Assembly: GCA_905147135.1 (NCBI GenBank)
Contig: LR990041.1
Span: forward strand, 16,119,907-16,183,906
Reading direction: 5' to 3'
Length of the DNA: 64,000 bases
From: Blastobasis lacticolella
Taxonomy: Eukaryota; Arthropoda; Insecta; Lepidoptera; Blastobasidae
Positions 45,751 to 57,997 of the stretch are shown here, in pieces (within the stretch, counting starts at the first letter, position 1; every line of letters begins with the position of its first letter). The notes beneath the pieces are model-generated. The model had not been told where the DNA came from and did not search any database. It saw only the letters and a list, made by a program, of their open reading frames with translations. Position numbers and translations under genes: made by a program.

Positions 45751-45982
45751 AATGTCCAATGCATATGCGTAGCTGGCCTATGAAAAAGGTGTAGACTATT
45801 TTGTGGATGGCTCCAATGTCGTACAGGCTCGAGAACACTGCTGCAGGAAATCGTACGAGGCAGGAAGTTTCTTGAAAAGTGTACAGTTGTTAATGTTGCC
45901 GCTCATCCAGATGATACGGATGGAACTTTAAACTCAGCTTTTAAAAATGTTTCCATTCCAGCGGACCTGCGGCATTTAATTT
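45751..45982 (+). pseudogene. Broken coding-like sequence, family unknown
   Basis: A plus-strand reading starts MSNAYA, meets TAG, then continues LAYEKGVDYFVDGSNVVQAR and EHCCRKSYEAGSFLKS. Near 45879 a one-base shift gives CTVVNVAAHPDDTDGTLNSA then FKNVSIPADLRHLI and a stop. Both halves have balanced, protein-like composition, unlike the AT-rich surroundings. One stop and one frameshift over 230 bases suggest a decayed processed copy of a host gene or of a transposon protein. I do not recognise the family and see no poly(A) track. Confidence 0.4.
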
Positions 45983-46639
45983 AGTTCTATTAACTACATA
46001 ACTTCAAAAATATAATCATTGTATTTTAATTCTATGCAAGACAGGCAGCGATAAAATTTTAGACAAAGTGCTATAATTACCTTATTATTAATCTCGAGGA
46101 CGAAGCGAAAATATTACCAAATCCTACAAAAATTCCATAAACGTGATTTCCTTAATATTTAAATTCTTGGAAAACATTCTAAACCACTGTCGTGACTAAC
46201 TTTCAAAGTGAAGTGCGACAATACGATGTTTTTCGAAGCCAGTAAATCATTCTCGTAGTGAATGTCGCCATAAAATGCGTCCACAAAAAAAGAAACATTC
46301 GAAATGAATCGTTAATAAGCCCTTATCGTAGAACGTAGCAATAATTTTTGAAATAATCAGAGGTGGCGCGAGGAAGCAGCAATTATCGTCGGGTCGCTGT
46401 TTTAGGGGTCCCTCGACGTTTACGACGCAACGTTGTTATTTTCGGATAGGTACATTTCTTTTTATTTATTTTTGGTAAAAGAGTGTCCAGAACATAGGAT
46501 TTAGCTGTCTCATTTCGATACCCGCTGTCATTGAAAGATAGCAAAAAGAAAATTAACTATCAAATATTTAAAAAGCTTAACTTAGGAAATGATTGCCGGG
46601 CAAGATGTTCTACATTTTTAATTAATTTTAGAATGATCG

Positions 46640-46760
46640 TTTGACATTGAGATGCGTCAGGATGCTGAAGACCTGTCGGAGTGGATGAAGAAAGGTAAGA
46701 AAGCGGACTCTAGCTGGCATAAGCTGGGATAGACGCTAAGATGATGATGATGATAATGAT
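46640..46760 (+). repeat. RTE-like 3' end with GATGAT tail
   Basis: CATAAGCTGGGATAGACGCT followed by AAGATGATGATGATGATAAT is the characteristic end of moth RTE elements and their dependent SINEs. The upstream CGGAGTGGATGAAG and GCGGACTCTAGCTGG blocks are probably the decayed coding end. Confidence 0.55.
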
Positions 46761-46859
46761 GATTTGACATTTTAAATTAATATTTTATGAAAAAATTTAT
46801 TTGCGTTTTTTAAAATTTAAAGCATTGGTGATCGTTCAAGAGGTATATACGAGGTCTAC

Positions 46860-46965
46860 TTAGAGACGGGCAACGCATTGGTATCGCCCCTGGTGTTGCT
46901 GCTGTCCATAGGTAGCGGTGATCATTTTACAACAGGTAGCCCGATTGCCTGCATACCGTTTAACA
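46860..46965 (-). repeat. Dispersed repeat family D, inverted copy
   Basis: Plus reads GACGGGCAACGCATTGGTAT, CGCCCCTGGTGTTGCTGCTG, TCCATAGGTAGCGGTGATCA and AGCCCGATTGCCTGC, the antisense of the family. Confidence 0.65.
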
Positions 46966-47624
46966 TAAAAATATTTACGTGGTAACTGATATTAGTAGTA
47001 TAATATTAAAAAGCCGGTGCCCTGTAGAGTACAAATTGCACCAACCCCTTTTAGTTATAGAGCTGCTCATGTTACCTACTGACCAGGGATAGTACAGTCT
47101 GCTTGGCATGAAATATCATTGTTGATGTGCCCCAATTGAGATTACGTAATAAGGCTATTCGGGTACAGAACCCTTAAAAACCAAGCATACGTGTATTTTG
47201 CAATTTTTAACCATAATTGCAGAATTTGTTCATTTCTGTAATTTTCAAAGTGCTGCCTAAATGACCCTTGATTATCTGCGCATCTGATTGAAATATTTTT
47301 CCTTCCCTTATTGAGCCCAAACACAGCCAAAAAAGTTTAGAACGGTTTCCAAATCAGTCTTTTCTTTCATGTTTCATATTTCTGGACCACCACCACCACT
47401 TGCCTCTGCCAACTTTGCAAGAGGTATGGATCATATCTAACGATATATCGAAGCGGCATCAGACGGTTCCCGAACCTGGACCTAAGATAACCATAACCGG
47501 GCGAATTTTGGCACTACTAACAATGATATTTCATGCCAAGCAGACGGTACCATCACCAGTCAATAGCTACTATAAGTAGCTCTCTACTTATTAATTTTTA
47601 GGGGATCGTCCAAGGCGGCTAATG

Positions 47625-47745
47625 TGTTAACCAGCTCTGTAGACCAGAACATTGGTAGCAATATTTTAAACTCTATGATCTCCATTCCACCTGCCAAGCG
47701 TGCAAACCATGGGAGGAGGCTCCAGCAGTGGACTGTTAGATAGAT
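47625..47745 (+). repeat. RTE/SINE 3' end family copy
   Basis: Contains AGCTCTGTAGACCAGAACAT, TGATCTCCATTCCACCTGCC and GGCTCCAGCAGTGGACTGTT. It lies just beside the LINE tail at 47782-47885. Confidence 0.65.
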
Positions 47746-47781
47746 AAATAAAATAACTGTTTAGAACGTTTGCCACTTTAC

Positions 47782-47885
47782 CATTTATTTATTTATTTAA
47801 CTGTTTATTGTACACAATAATGATATACAGAGAAATATAACAGAACAAAAGACACAACAGGCGCTGCTCATTTCTAAAAAGAATT
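47782..47885 (-). mobile_element. LINE 3' end with TAAATAAA tail, copy 2
   Basis: Nearly identical (about 90 bases, two to four differences) to 6795-6905, including the tail, in the same orientation. It stops 5' at about 47885 with no coding part, as expected of a 5'-truncated insertion. The closeness of the two copies suggests fairly recent activity. Confidence 0.75.
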
Positions 47886-48244
47886 TAGGCATTAGATCGA
47901 AATAAATAATGTAATAACTAATAACGAATAACGGATCAAGCGGAACCCTCCAGTTGACTCAGTTTTGCCCCAAACTTTTATAGTAACCAGACACGAACTG
48001 GGGTCGACGTGGACAGGTAAGTAAGAATACCGCAAATTAATTTATACTAATTCCGAAGAAAGAGTCGATGACGTCAAAGCAACAAATGAGGCTATACTGC
48101 AATACAGTCACGACATTTATCTTTGGCTCGAAAAGGTGTGTGCTATGCCTTTGAATTGGCTTTGAATGAGCCACAATTTTTTTTGTCGGTGTGAAACTAT
48201 ATAATGATACCTATCTGAATTAAAAAAACTAGTAACAGTAGTAC

Positions 48245-48400
48245 CAGTAATGAATAAATGAACTATGCTTGGGCAATTCACACAGCACCATCTAGCCCCA
48301 AAGTACGCAAAGCTTGTATTATAAGGGTTCCAGAAAACTGATAAACTACTTATAAATACAATACCAATTATACATACATAGCATTGTAGTATAGCTAGCA
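48245..48400 (-). mobile_element. SINE family B, 3' half, inverted
   Basis: Plus strand reads TGCTTGGGCAATTCACACAG, CACCATCTAGCCCCAAAGTA and CGCAAAGCTTGTATTATAAG, the antisense of the family B end. Confidence 0.7.
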
Positions 48401-48870
48401 TAAATCAGTAAAACTACAAGAACAAAATTATTCAAAACGACGTGTTCTACGCGGATGAAGTTCGGTATGATAGAACAAAACGCCACACAACACAATGTCC
48501 CAGAGCTATGCTCTAATTCTCAGAACCCCTTAAATTTTAGGGGCCCATGAGATAACCCTCTTTGTTCCGAGGCAATGGGCTCGACGACTCGAATTGGGAC
48601 TATTTCAACTAGTTCGTGTTCGGGTTTAGTAGATATTACAAATATTGGTAAGAGAAGTGATATTATTAAGTCGAGCGCCAATACAAATATGTACTTATTT
48701 TAACAGAGTTTAGTTTCATATTAAAGAACGATCTCCTAAATAAAAATATAATAATATGTGTCTAGTCTAATATTAAAAACAAAATCTAGTTACATTTGAC
48801 GACCATCCTACACGTCTCGAGCGCATATTATTAATAGCCCCTTAATTGTTTACCCTTTAGATACATCGAT

Positions 48871-49127
48871 GTAGAGCTCGTCTAATTTAAAATGACGCGC
48901 CCCACTATCGCATTAACGCACACAAGCAAGTTTAAAATATGGACGCAATACATATACAAATGCCGTTGTAATTGGTCATTCAGTTGCCGGTAAGATTCAA
49001 ACGTCGGAGCACGCGTCGTTCATTGGCTCCCACACAGATGAAGTGTCGTTATCATTATTTGCACTCACACATCGAAATCAACTAATTAAGTAGTGGGGCG
49101 CGTCATCTTAGACTAGACGAGCTCTAC
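48871..49127. mobile_element. MITE with 37-base ends (GTAGAGCTCGTCTA)
   Basis: The left end 48871-48907 and right end 49091-49127 are inverted copies with three differences, both starting GTAGAGCTCGTCTA and including GATGACGCGCCCCACTA. The 180-base interior contains GC-rich patches but no frame. It is a short non-autonomous DNA element; target-site duplication is not obvious by eye. Confidence 0.7.
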
Positions 49128-49327
49128 CATCTTAGTAAATGTTCCAATGAGTAAGTAAATATCCAGCCTCTTGTCTAAACCGAAAGTCAAAGGGACTCAT
49201 GCAGAACATAATATTTGTATTTTTACAAAATTTATAACGCTACTGACAAAATCGACTTGCGTCTTTTTATTACGCTTTTACCTCAGAGGTATCTACATTA
49301 GAGGTACGGAAAAGAACACGTGCAAAG

Positions 49328-49410
49328 TATTAGGTTTAGGTTTAGGTTTGGGGCTCCCATTTTCCGTACTTGGACACAAATTCGTTTCTTTATACGTGAC
49401 TGAGAGCCGG
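49328..49410 (-). repeat. 3' UTR of the LINE with a CCTAAA repeat end
   Basis: Downstream of the stop codon (minus strand) a short untranslated stretch ends in three CCTAAA units at about 49331-49348, after which the sequence changes character. Some LINE clades end in short tandem repeats rather than poly(A). The resemblance to the insect telomere repeat TTAGG is close but not exact (TTTAGG). Confidence 0.45.
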
Positions 49411-50410
49411 CTATTGTAGCCAGCCCAGCTCCTTCCAGAAGTCTATTAGTCTCTTGGGACGTTCACAGACTTCTCGAAGGGACCCTGTTCCTATTAAGGC
49501 TTTAGCTCTGTAGTCCTTTAGCTCCTCACACTCCAGGACCTCGTGAGCTATTGTTTCCTCAGCTACTAAACATCCCCTGCACAGGGGGCTGTCTGTAGCT
49601 CCGATGGTATGCAGTAGTTTGTTCAGCTGGAGGTGCCCTGTAATTGTACCAACTACTGTATTAAGTTCTCTCCGTTTTAGGTCCAGTAGTCTTTTAGTAA
49701 GCTTAGGTGATCTTTCGCTCACCGCTAACTCAGACTGCCTCCATCCGGATGTGCTTTCCCAGCGCTTGTTGTGCTGGTCATTTGTATGTTTGCTCACCCA
49801 CGAGCGTAGCGTGTTGAAAGAAAGGGGTAGAAATGATCCCCTTCTTGCTAACTCATCGGCGGCATCGTTGCAAATTGAGTTTCTATGATCCTTAATCCAT
49901 CGTAGAGTGACCCTGTTCACCGAGGAGATGTCCTCTAGTGCATGGTGACACTTCAGGATCAAGGAACTGTTAATACTGTTGCCCATTAGAGCTTTCAGTA
50001 CGGACATGCTATCTGTTAGTATTCTAACGCCTTGGTCGCGTACGCCAAGGCGCTGCACTAACCGAGCGGCCTGTGTGATCGCCACACATTCGCACTGAAA
50101 GATGGTACTATGCTCTTTAATGTTAGTGACGATCTGAAATTCAGATCTAACGAGAACATTCCCGCTCCTGTGCCCTGGTCGGTATTTGATCCATCCGTGT
50201 ATATTCGGACTTCTCGTATCCCAGACCAGTCTGTCTCCGTCTCAGGAGTCTGGATTTGGTATATTTTGCCAAATGTGAACTGCTTCAGAGTTCTGTCACG
50301 CTTAGTCTCAAACAATGGGTTGTTTGACACTATTGTTTCCCACAAAGAATGGTGAGAACCAAGTTGGTTGCACCAGAGGTTTGATACCTTGAGTCTGAGT
50401 GTAGCCATCA
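49411..50410 (-). pseudogene. 5'-truncated non-LTR retrotransposon, RNase H and C-terminal region, frameshifted
   Basis: This is the 3' coding end of an RNase H-bearing LINE (I/R1/LOA/Jockey-like). Reading on the minus strand, the first part (about 50410 to 50120) gives a pre-RNase H segment (TLRLKVSNLWCNQLGSHH) and then VRIYTDGSN with the first catalytic Asp. Around 50115-50130 the frame shifts by one. The second frame, open to 49411, then gives QCECVAITQAARLV (catalytic Glu), ILTDSMSVLKAL (Asp) and NDAADELARRG (Asp), followed by the C-terminal C-x2-C-x8-H-x4-C motif starting CRGC. The catalytic residues survive, so the frameshift is probably the main lesion. The reverse transcriptase is missing. 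The leftover open frame up to 50705 looks unrelated. Confidence 0.85.
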
Positions 50411-51629
50411 TTATCGGATCGGTTACAATATAAACTTGCTTATGAATTACTGAATTTCGTAGTCGGTTCAACCAAATTTTTACTACACTACAAATTACAA
50501 TAATGAAGATTCTCACGACAAAAGCAAGCATTGCGACGCAATCAAATAGAGTAAACACGGAGTAATAATTGCATCGAAAAATAAAACTGTGGCTGTGGAG
50601 ACAGCGTGTATTGCTTGAATTTAACAAAAGCCTTAAATTATGATGATCGGGGGTAATGTAAACAGTAAACACTGTGCCAGGCATTCTAGCTAATAAGTGA
50701 CGCAAGAATATGCTCGGAGAATAGGGCCCCGAAGAGAAATAACCTCCAAAAAAGATTTGATGGGCACACTATAGCAGCCGTGGGGATGAGAAACCTTAAA
50801 TTTTGTGACGTTGTTTAAATAAAAATGCTAGCGTCTGCGGCGTCTGATACAATGAGATTTTTTCCCCCAATTTAGAGCACTTACGCATGACTTAGGGAAA
50901 ATGGCTGTGCTTACCTAAAAAATAAATAAAAATAAATTATCTCGAAAGTTGATTTCAGGATCCTGAAATTAGGCCTGTCTGTCTCAAAGGTTAGACAAAT
51001 TGTTGATGATGTAAGTGATGTCTTTAAAACCATTATTGTGGTAATCAATACGTTTGCAGGCAGGGAGCATCATGAGCTAGGATGGTTCGAAGGGGGATGG
51101 GCCGCGCGTCAGAACCAGCTGCATTTTTAGAACCAGGGATGCGGTGCAAACACTGTTATGGTTGCATGTAAAGGTGCTGACGGCATTAGATGGTAATGGA
51201 TGGTTTTAGATGATTAAGGACGTGGATATTCAACATATCTGTTAAGGATTAAGTTATATAAAGTTAAGATAAAGATAATACACGATACAAAAGATAATAC
51301 CAACCGAGAGAAAAATTTGACTACAGAAGGCTGGCCACGTTGTGCCATTGTATGGCAAGGTTATCTGCTGAGCCTAGAAGACCAGCCTTCTGGTCATAGG
51401 ACTGAAAGATGGGACGCTAGAGTGCCAAAGAGTGGAAAACCCTTTTCAAATTAATTAGGAATGAGAAGACGTATACAACGTTTTTAGGTATAATAAGTAT
51501 TAAGGTAAATTCTACTTCTCGATGACCTCGGTCAGGTAAAAGCAATTTTAAAATATCCATATTATTATGCCATACTTGTGTATGACATTCAAATTAAATA
51601 CCAGTATTAACTTTCATCATCGTCTTCAT

Positions 51630-51870
51630 CGGCCTCTACCAGCTACCTCATTTTTCTCCCTTCGCCCGGTCTTCGACATCCTCGTGTCGTAAGCCGTTGG
51701 CACTCGCATCCGACTCAGCGATGTTAATCCACACTTCTTGGGTCGTCCACGTGGCCTGTTTCCTGATCCCGGCAGGTTAAGGCAACCATTTCCCACATAT
51801 CCCTGAGGCTTACGCAACACGTGACCAAACCAGCGCAGGCGAGCCACCTCGCTATCAGTATTAACTTTGA
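51630..51870 (-). pseudogene. RTE-type LINE, C-terminal remnant
   Basis: The minus-strand frame reads VARLRWFGHVLRKPQGYVGN, then CLNLPGSGNRPRGRPKK and later YDTRMSKTGRREKNEV. The RLRWFGHV..R and G.RPRGRPKK words are the hallmark of the C-terminal tail after the reverse transcriptase of RTE-like insect LINEs. One local shift is likely between the RPKK block and the RMSKTGR block, as LTSLSRMRV replaces the usual pattern. The rest of the element is missing. Confidence 0.75.
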
Positions 51871-52925
51871 CATGTAAAAATAATGAGCACCTATTCAACT
51901 GTAAAATGTAATTTGGTAGTAGCTTGTAACTGTTTTGTATAAGTACCTATTTACCAATCTGTATACCTGTCTATTACTAGGTACCTAAATTATACAATTT
52001 ATCAATTTATTTGTATTGTTATTATTAGGTACCTACAGCTCTATCGCATCATCTAAACATCGCGGTTTAATTAAATAAATTATTTAATTATATTTTTGTT
52101 TTGTTACATCGTTTCATGTCACATGTCAAGCGCAAAAACCAAAAATCTCTAAACCGCCGAAAGCTGGCGCAAACCGTCCGTGGCGAATAGATCAAGCCGA
52201 TCTTCCTCCTTGGACAATTCTAACCCCTGTGCCGAAAAGGGTCGTTGACCCCCTTGGGGTACAATTACCGGTATAGCCGAGGGGTTACTTTATAAAGAGA
52301 TCCTCGTCCTCTGTTAGTTTTTTTGACATGTTAATTATTTTTCAAAAGGATCATCGTCACTGATTTTAAATGGGTTTATTGTATTTTTTTTTGTAAACAG
52401 GTATTTCTATGATAAGGACAATCATTGCAATTTCATAGCACGTGCGCGAGTCATAATCGTTGGGTTTATTCTTGTACACGGCAGTTCTAATTGGTCTGCC
52501 TCTAAAACCTTATAGGTAGCGGTGACTACCGTCTTCCACTCAGCCAGATACCACTCATTTAATCAACACGCATAACCATACAGCAACAGTTACAGTATGT
52601 GATAATCCTACAAAATGTTTACTCTAAGACGCAACAATCCGCCATTATTCGATAAACTTTTACGGTATTAACTCAAAAGAGCCGTATGAAGGAGCGTCTC
52701 AAATAAAAGCCTCAGCCCCCACCACCCCCTGTCACACCCGCCTGTATCTAAAAGCCATAAAAATCTACGTCTCCCTATCAATCACGAGATTAAAAGCGTC
52801 ATGTTTATAAATGTAGCCACGGTTGGTGACAGAGACAGGAACGCCGCTATCTTCAGCGGACAACTAATTGGCTATTTGATTATGGATTATAGCTTTATGA
52901 ACCACGTTGAATTTGGGGAGAACTA

Positions 52926-53190
52926 TGGCCTGACTACCTGAGTGGTTCAATTGTTTAACATGCGTCTGCCAGAGGCTCTGGGTTCGATTCCCAGCCGAGC
53001 AGAAATTTAAATGGTGAATTTTAATTTCTGTTACGGGACTGAGTGTAATATGTATAATACGTATTGAAAAAAAAGTATACAAGTAGTTTATCAGTTATCT
53101 AACACTCTTAACATCATACGTTTTGCTTACTTTGGGGCTGGATGGCGCTGTGTGAATATGTCCAAGTATATTTATTATTATTTATTTATT
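52926..53190 (+). mobile_element. tRNA-headed SINE, family B
   Basis: A-box-like GACTACCTGAGTGGTTCAAT, then B box GGGTTCGATTCC in CTCTGGGTTCGATTCCCAG. The body has TTTAATTTCTGTTACGGGAC and ends GGATGGCGCTGTGTGAATAT near TATTTATTATT. About 265 bases. The tRNA-like head does not close an acceptor stem, so it is not a working tRNA. Confidence 0.8.
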
Positions 53191-56100
53191 ATTATTATAG
53201 CCTGTTAATGTAGTCGCTGATAATGTTGCTTTCTCTTCGAATGTATCCCTTACAAACAATCAAATATGTTCTTTTCATAATATGAATATAGCAAATAGAT
53301 AATAAATACTGTTTCTCGTGTCCTCGTTGTCACGGACGACCTTTTTGACCCTTTAGAGGAAATATCTCGAGAAACATTAGTCCCACCTTCCTGCCTTTGA
53401 CGTCGGTTCAGTGGTTCAGCCCTGAAGAGGTAACAAACAGAATTATACTTATACTTTCGTATTTCTATTTTAGAAGTGCGTACCGTTTTGGTAGTTATTG
53501 CTAGGAGTAAGTAGGTTTCTCTGTTACACTGGTCGACTTTTTTTTCGTTTTTCGTCTGTCTTGTTGTAGTGCTGTAGCTTATTTTATACACCACCTTAAT
53601 GCCCAAGTTATTTCCACGTTCTATGCTGACTGAGACAAAGAAGAAACTTTCATTCGTCTTCGTCTTATTTATTGAATATTTGATTACTAACTTCCTGTAT
53701 AAAGACGTCACTCATCTGTCACTTTCTCGGATACATTTAATTTAACAGAATCACACTAGTATTGTGTCGCTTAATTTCGATAAGTAAAACACACTATGAA
53801 GTACTAAAAGACATGGCGCGTGACATGGGATCAAAGAAGTAAGCAGAGATGGACTTTTTGGACCCAACAATTTGGTCACTGCCTACCCCTACCGGAAAAT
53901 GCGTGACATTTTGTTTGTATGTATGTATCTGTTATGAACCAAGTGATTAATCCGGGTATTATTTATAATGCCCGGGCCATATGAATAATGACAAGTCAAA
54001 ATACTTATTTAAAGTTCATTTTGTCACATTTGCCGGTCATTATGAATAATGAACGGAACAACGAGGGAACACAAGATCGCCATCCGTATTATGATAGACT
54101 TCCTACTATCTCGTACCTACTTAGCGATTTGCATCAACGTTTATTATGCGCGCTGCTAAGGACTAGAACTCTCTGCCTGCGTCACTGTTACCCGATAAGT
54201 ATAACCTTGGGGTCTTCAAGTCAGGGTGAATAAGTATCTGCTAAGCAAGCTTGCTACACCATCAGGTAAATTTAGGTCAAATGCAAGCCTATTCATAGTA
54301 ATAAAGTCATCTAACACCCAATCTGATTAAATACATTATGCATCATTATTATATTCCCTTATTTCTCTAGGGTTCAACGACGATCGTCACAAGATACGGT
54401 ACAATATAGCAAGTTATGGGATCGTACCCGCCACGTTGTATTTAAAAGTAAAGAGAAGCGACGGATGTGTGTAAGGCGAAACAAAGAAACGAATAGGGTA
54501 GTAATTTTATCATATATTTGTACTGATGATTTACATGTTGATTTGCATTAAATATATTTTTAAAGGAGTGTAACGGATAGGAGAATAAAAACGCCGGATT
54601 TGGTCATTTCAATGAGGACCGTGTGCAGAGCGGACAGCGCGAGAGTAACAACTGACTTTTTATGATTTTACCTTCATTTTTACAACGACCTAATCCGCTT
54701 AACATCAAGTACCTCCTATATTTAAAGCAGCAGCAATGTACTTGCGGCTATGTTATACCAAAAAAGCATTTCCTATGGTCTACTAATAATAATAATAATG
54801 AAAGTATAAATCTAAAAAATTCTGTATTATGTATGACCATGTTATGTCAGCGTTTTAGGTATACAAACCCTTACAAAACTTTTAGCATTTTGTATGTAAT
54901 TAGACAAAAAATTATGTAACGATTTCTTGTATGTTTTATTATAACAATTATAAACTATTATATCGTCAATTTCGGACATAGCTTGCATGTAGTGTAATGA
55001 AAGTAAGTTAATAAATTATATTACGCTATATTGACAGCACACCTGATTTAATATACGTGTGTGGTATATCTAACTACTACTATTTAATTTCCGACAGAAA
55101 TATAAAAATAGTCAAACAATGACTTACAATTATCTAAAGGCGTGTCATTGCGATATCCGTTTATATTAGAAAACATAATTGGTCTTCCACACCACTGCGA
55201 TAATAACACAGAAAGAGAAGTATAACGCTTACATACCTGCATTCTCCAATAAAAAGAGTTGAAGTTTACAATGCGTAATGAGATTTAAAGCCAATTAGAT
55301 TAGGAAATTTTAAATTCCCAATGTTATTTGTAAATAACACGGAACGCATTATCGCAGAAATGCACATATTATGACTTTATATTGCGCCTGATTGAGAGAG
55401 ACCTAATTCTACTCCACTCCCTCCGCTGTTCGCCCCCAAAAACCGTAGTAGGAGAAGGGCTCGGACTCGTGGGGAGCATTATTGATTTCCATCACACAAA
55501 GAGCGACGCGGCGTCACAACGCCCGTGAGCTATCTTGGCGATATCTTGCGAGAAGCAATCACGTACAAATGTACGGTATTAAGTATAAGAAAGATTTCAA
55601 TGAACGCTACGTTGGGGTGTTGAGAGCTTAAACGAGGAATGGGAATGTGGGTAGTGGGTATATGCACGGGATCAGCTAATTTTAGATTAAGAGAATTGAT
55701 GTACATACCCGGGCACTTTCCACAACTTGACGAATCTGCGTGGGGGAACATTTATAAGCACTTGAAGATGCCTGTCTCTTTCTCGCAAAATGAATTAATT
55801 TAATGGCGATACTTACACGCGACGTCCCGAGGTCTCGAAGTAATTAGGAAATTCTAATTTCATTTAGAGTTTCCGTCAAATGTTCATAATAAAATAATAT
55901 TGCGTATTTTGAAGATATTCATTATTGGATCTTTGCTATTTGACAAAGTTCCATCAAATGAAGTAAGATATAACTTACTCGATAGAAAACATCGGGTAAC
56001 TCCAGACAAAGTTAGACTACTCAAATATTTTTTAATCTAATGATTTAACACTTTCAAATTAATAACCAAATCAGTCCACCAGTTCGGCAGCTAAAATTTA

Positions 56101-56429
56101 AAAACACAGGTTTCTTGTCGCACGTAGTCAAATTCTGTGCTTGATATGGCATTTCACAATGCAAATATGTTATAGATTCTACTTACAGAAAGCTACTAGT
56201 AGGAATTGGCGACTTTTCTAAAAAATGCAAGTTTAATCCAGGATCCTTCAGTTAAAATACATTTTCCCAGCTAAGGGTTCTTGAGTCGTCAGCCTAATAA
56301 GCAGGATACAGAGGTAATTTATGCTCGGTCATAGATATCTAGAGATATTCCACGTATACCTGAAACTTGAAAAATATAATATTTGTAACGTTAGTTTTTT
56401 TTTTTTTTGTTCAAATTTTCTTTAATAAA
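53191..56429. other. Unique AT-rich sequence
   Basis: The 153-residue minus-strand frame at 53250-53711 is long for chance but is rich in Lys, Asn, Ile, Tyr and Arg, has no domain I know and no splice context; I treat it as chance. Nothing else seen. Confidence 0.35.
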
Positions 56430-56545
56430 ACCATAAATAAATAACATATATAAATAAATATGCTTGGACAAAGTAAGCAACGCTTGTGTTATGGGTGCCA
56501 GAAAACTGTCAAACTATATATATTTATATATACCTACTCCATTTT
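56430..56545 (-). mobile_element. SINE family B, 3' fragment, inverted
   Basis: ATATGCTTGGACAAAGTAAG, CAACGCTTGTGTTATGGGTG and CCAGAAAACTGTCAAAC match 56890-56975 but lack the GATGGCGCTGTGTGAAT block. Copy sits only 330 bases from the longer copy. Confidence 0.65.
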
Positions 56546-56874
56546 GGCGACGTTCAGCTTCGAACCGTTTCTAGCACTTCCAACCACGTATTTACTCTGG
56601 TCTAAAGATCATGCCTAAGGTTGCTTACCCTGGAGATTAGGTATTAGTAATGGCCTACAATAATTTTAAGGACGGCTTCCGCGTTCCCGTATATGTCCTC
56701 GATACTTACAGCCTACCTCCAGATTACCTCCTGACGGACACTGGCGAAGGCCCTCTGCAGATTGGATCCATGGTGCTGCAGCATTGGCATTCCGATAAGG
56801 AGCATTTCTGGCCATGTCTCTGGTCTATAACACATATAAATAATGTGTGAGTAGCTTTATTGTGTAGCTCATAA

Positions 56875-57123
56875 GTTTCATAAAATAAATTAATATGCTT
56901 GAATAATTCACACAGCGCCATCTAGTCCCAAAGTAAGCAAAGATTGTGTTATGGGTGCTAGATAGCTGATCAACTTTATTATACTTATAACACCCAGACC
57001 CGTAACAGAAATTAAAATTCAAAATATCATTTTCTGTTCGGCCGGAAATCGAACCCGGGTCCTCTGGGACCTCTGGACCTTAAGACCATGAGAGATGTTA
57101 ACCAACTGAACCTCTCAGGCCGT
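56875..57123 (-). mobile_element. SINE family B, inverted copy
   Basis: Minus strand: CCTGAGAGGTTCAGTTGGTT, CCCGGGTTCGATTTCCGGCC (B box), GTTACGGGTCTGGGTGTTAT and GGACTAGATGGCGCTGTGTG. Same layout as 52926-53190 with a longer anticodon-region equivalent. Confidence 0.8.
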
Positions 57124-57997
57124 AAGTTAATACCACGATAGTTGCCGCACCGTTTCACTCTGCCCTTTCCTTTATATATTCGCATAATAATATTTACGCG
57201 CCACATGTCAGGTATAAGCCCCGCAGGTCCTATTGAATAGCTCAGTGAGCAAGAATACGTCCCGGGTCCCCATTGTTTTCCAGGTTTCTATGGGTATTTC
57301 GCCATGGTCAATAACTATTTCGTTACTCATACGTACGTATAGGTACCTAATATTATTTTTAGTTTCGACAGCCTATCGATTCCGATTAGATTCGATCTCC
57401 TAGGGATCTAGTTCTCTAGTTTCTTTAGTAGTCTAGGAACTATCTATGATTCTATATCTCGAAAGTTGTACTTTTCCAGTTTCACAGTAACGAATTAAAA
57501 CAACATTCAGACCTATAGATAGCATATAAACCTCCCCAAAACAAGTATAAAAGGAGCTAACATTGCTATGCACGTCTTGTCTTAGTTATACTTGATGACA
57601 CACTGTCATGCCAATTCATGCCCATATACGGTCAGTTCTACTTGATCCAATCGGCAGCGTCATGCCGATTGGACGATAGGCATGATGGGATATGGCTATC
57701 ATTTGACAACCAGTGTGAACTAAAATATACAAATAGACCGAGCCTTGCTAAACAAAGAATTGCAATTTCACCATTATTATTTCTTTGAAAAACAGAAACG
57801 TCTTTTCCCGCACGAGGTGATGAAATAGAATTTCGCAAATAAAATATTCGAAATGAACGAGTTGCTCGCCTTCGATGGTATCGGTCCGAAATGAGCGAAC
57901 GGCAGAATAAATTTCTTTTACACGGCACTGGAATAAATAATTGAGAAGGGGCTCGGGACTACTTTTTATTTAATTTAAATTCGTTGTTTTAATTTTA

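Noticed and set aside
49331..49348. Interstitial telomere repeat
   Set aside because: The unit is TTTAGG, not the insect TTAGG, and only three copies are present at the end of a LINE.
49604..49888. Plus-strand frames at 49604-49888 and 50110-50355
   Set aside because: Antisense shadows of the RNase H LINE.
52926..53002. Possible tRNA gene, plus strand
   Set aside because: Same reason: the tRNA-like part is the head of SINE family B.
53250..53711. 153-residue minus-strand open frame as a gene
   Set aside because: No recognisable domain, composition dominated by Lys, Asn, Ile, Tyr, Arg and Thr as in AT-rich chance frames, and no repeat or splice support.
57041..57122. Possible tRNA gene, minus strand
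   Set aside because: It has a good B box but no closed acceptor stem and continues into a SINE body identical in layout to 52926-53190.
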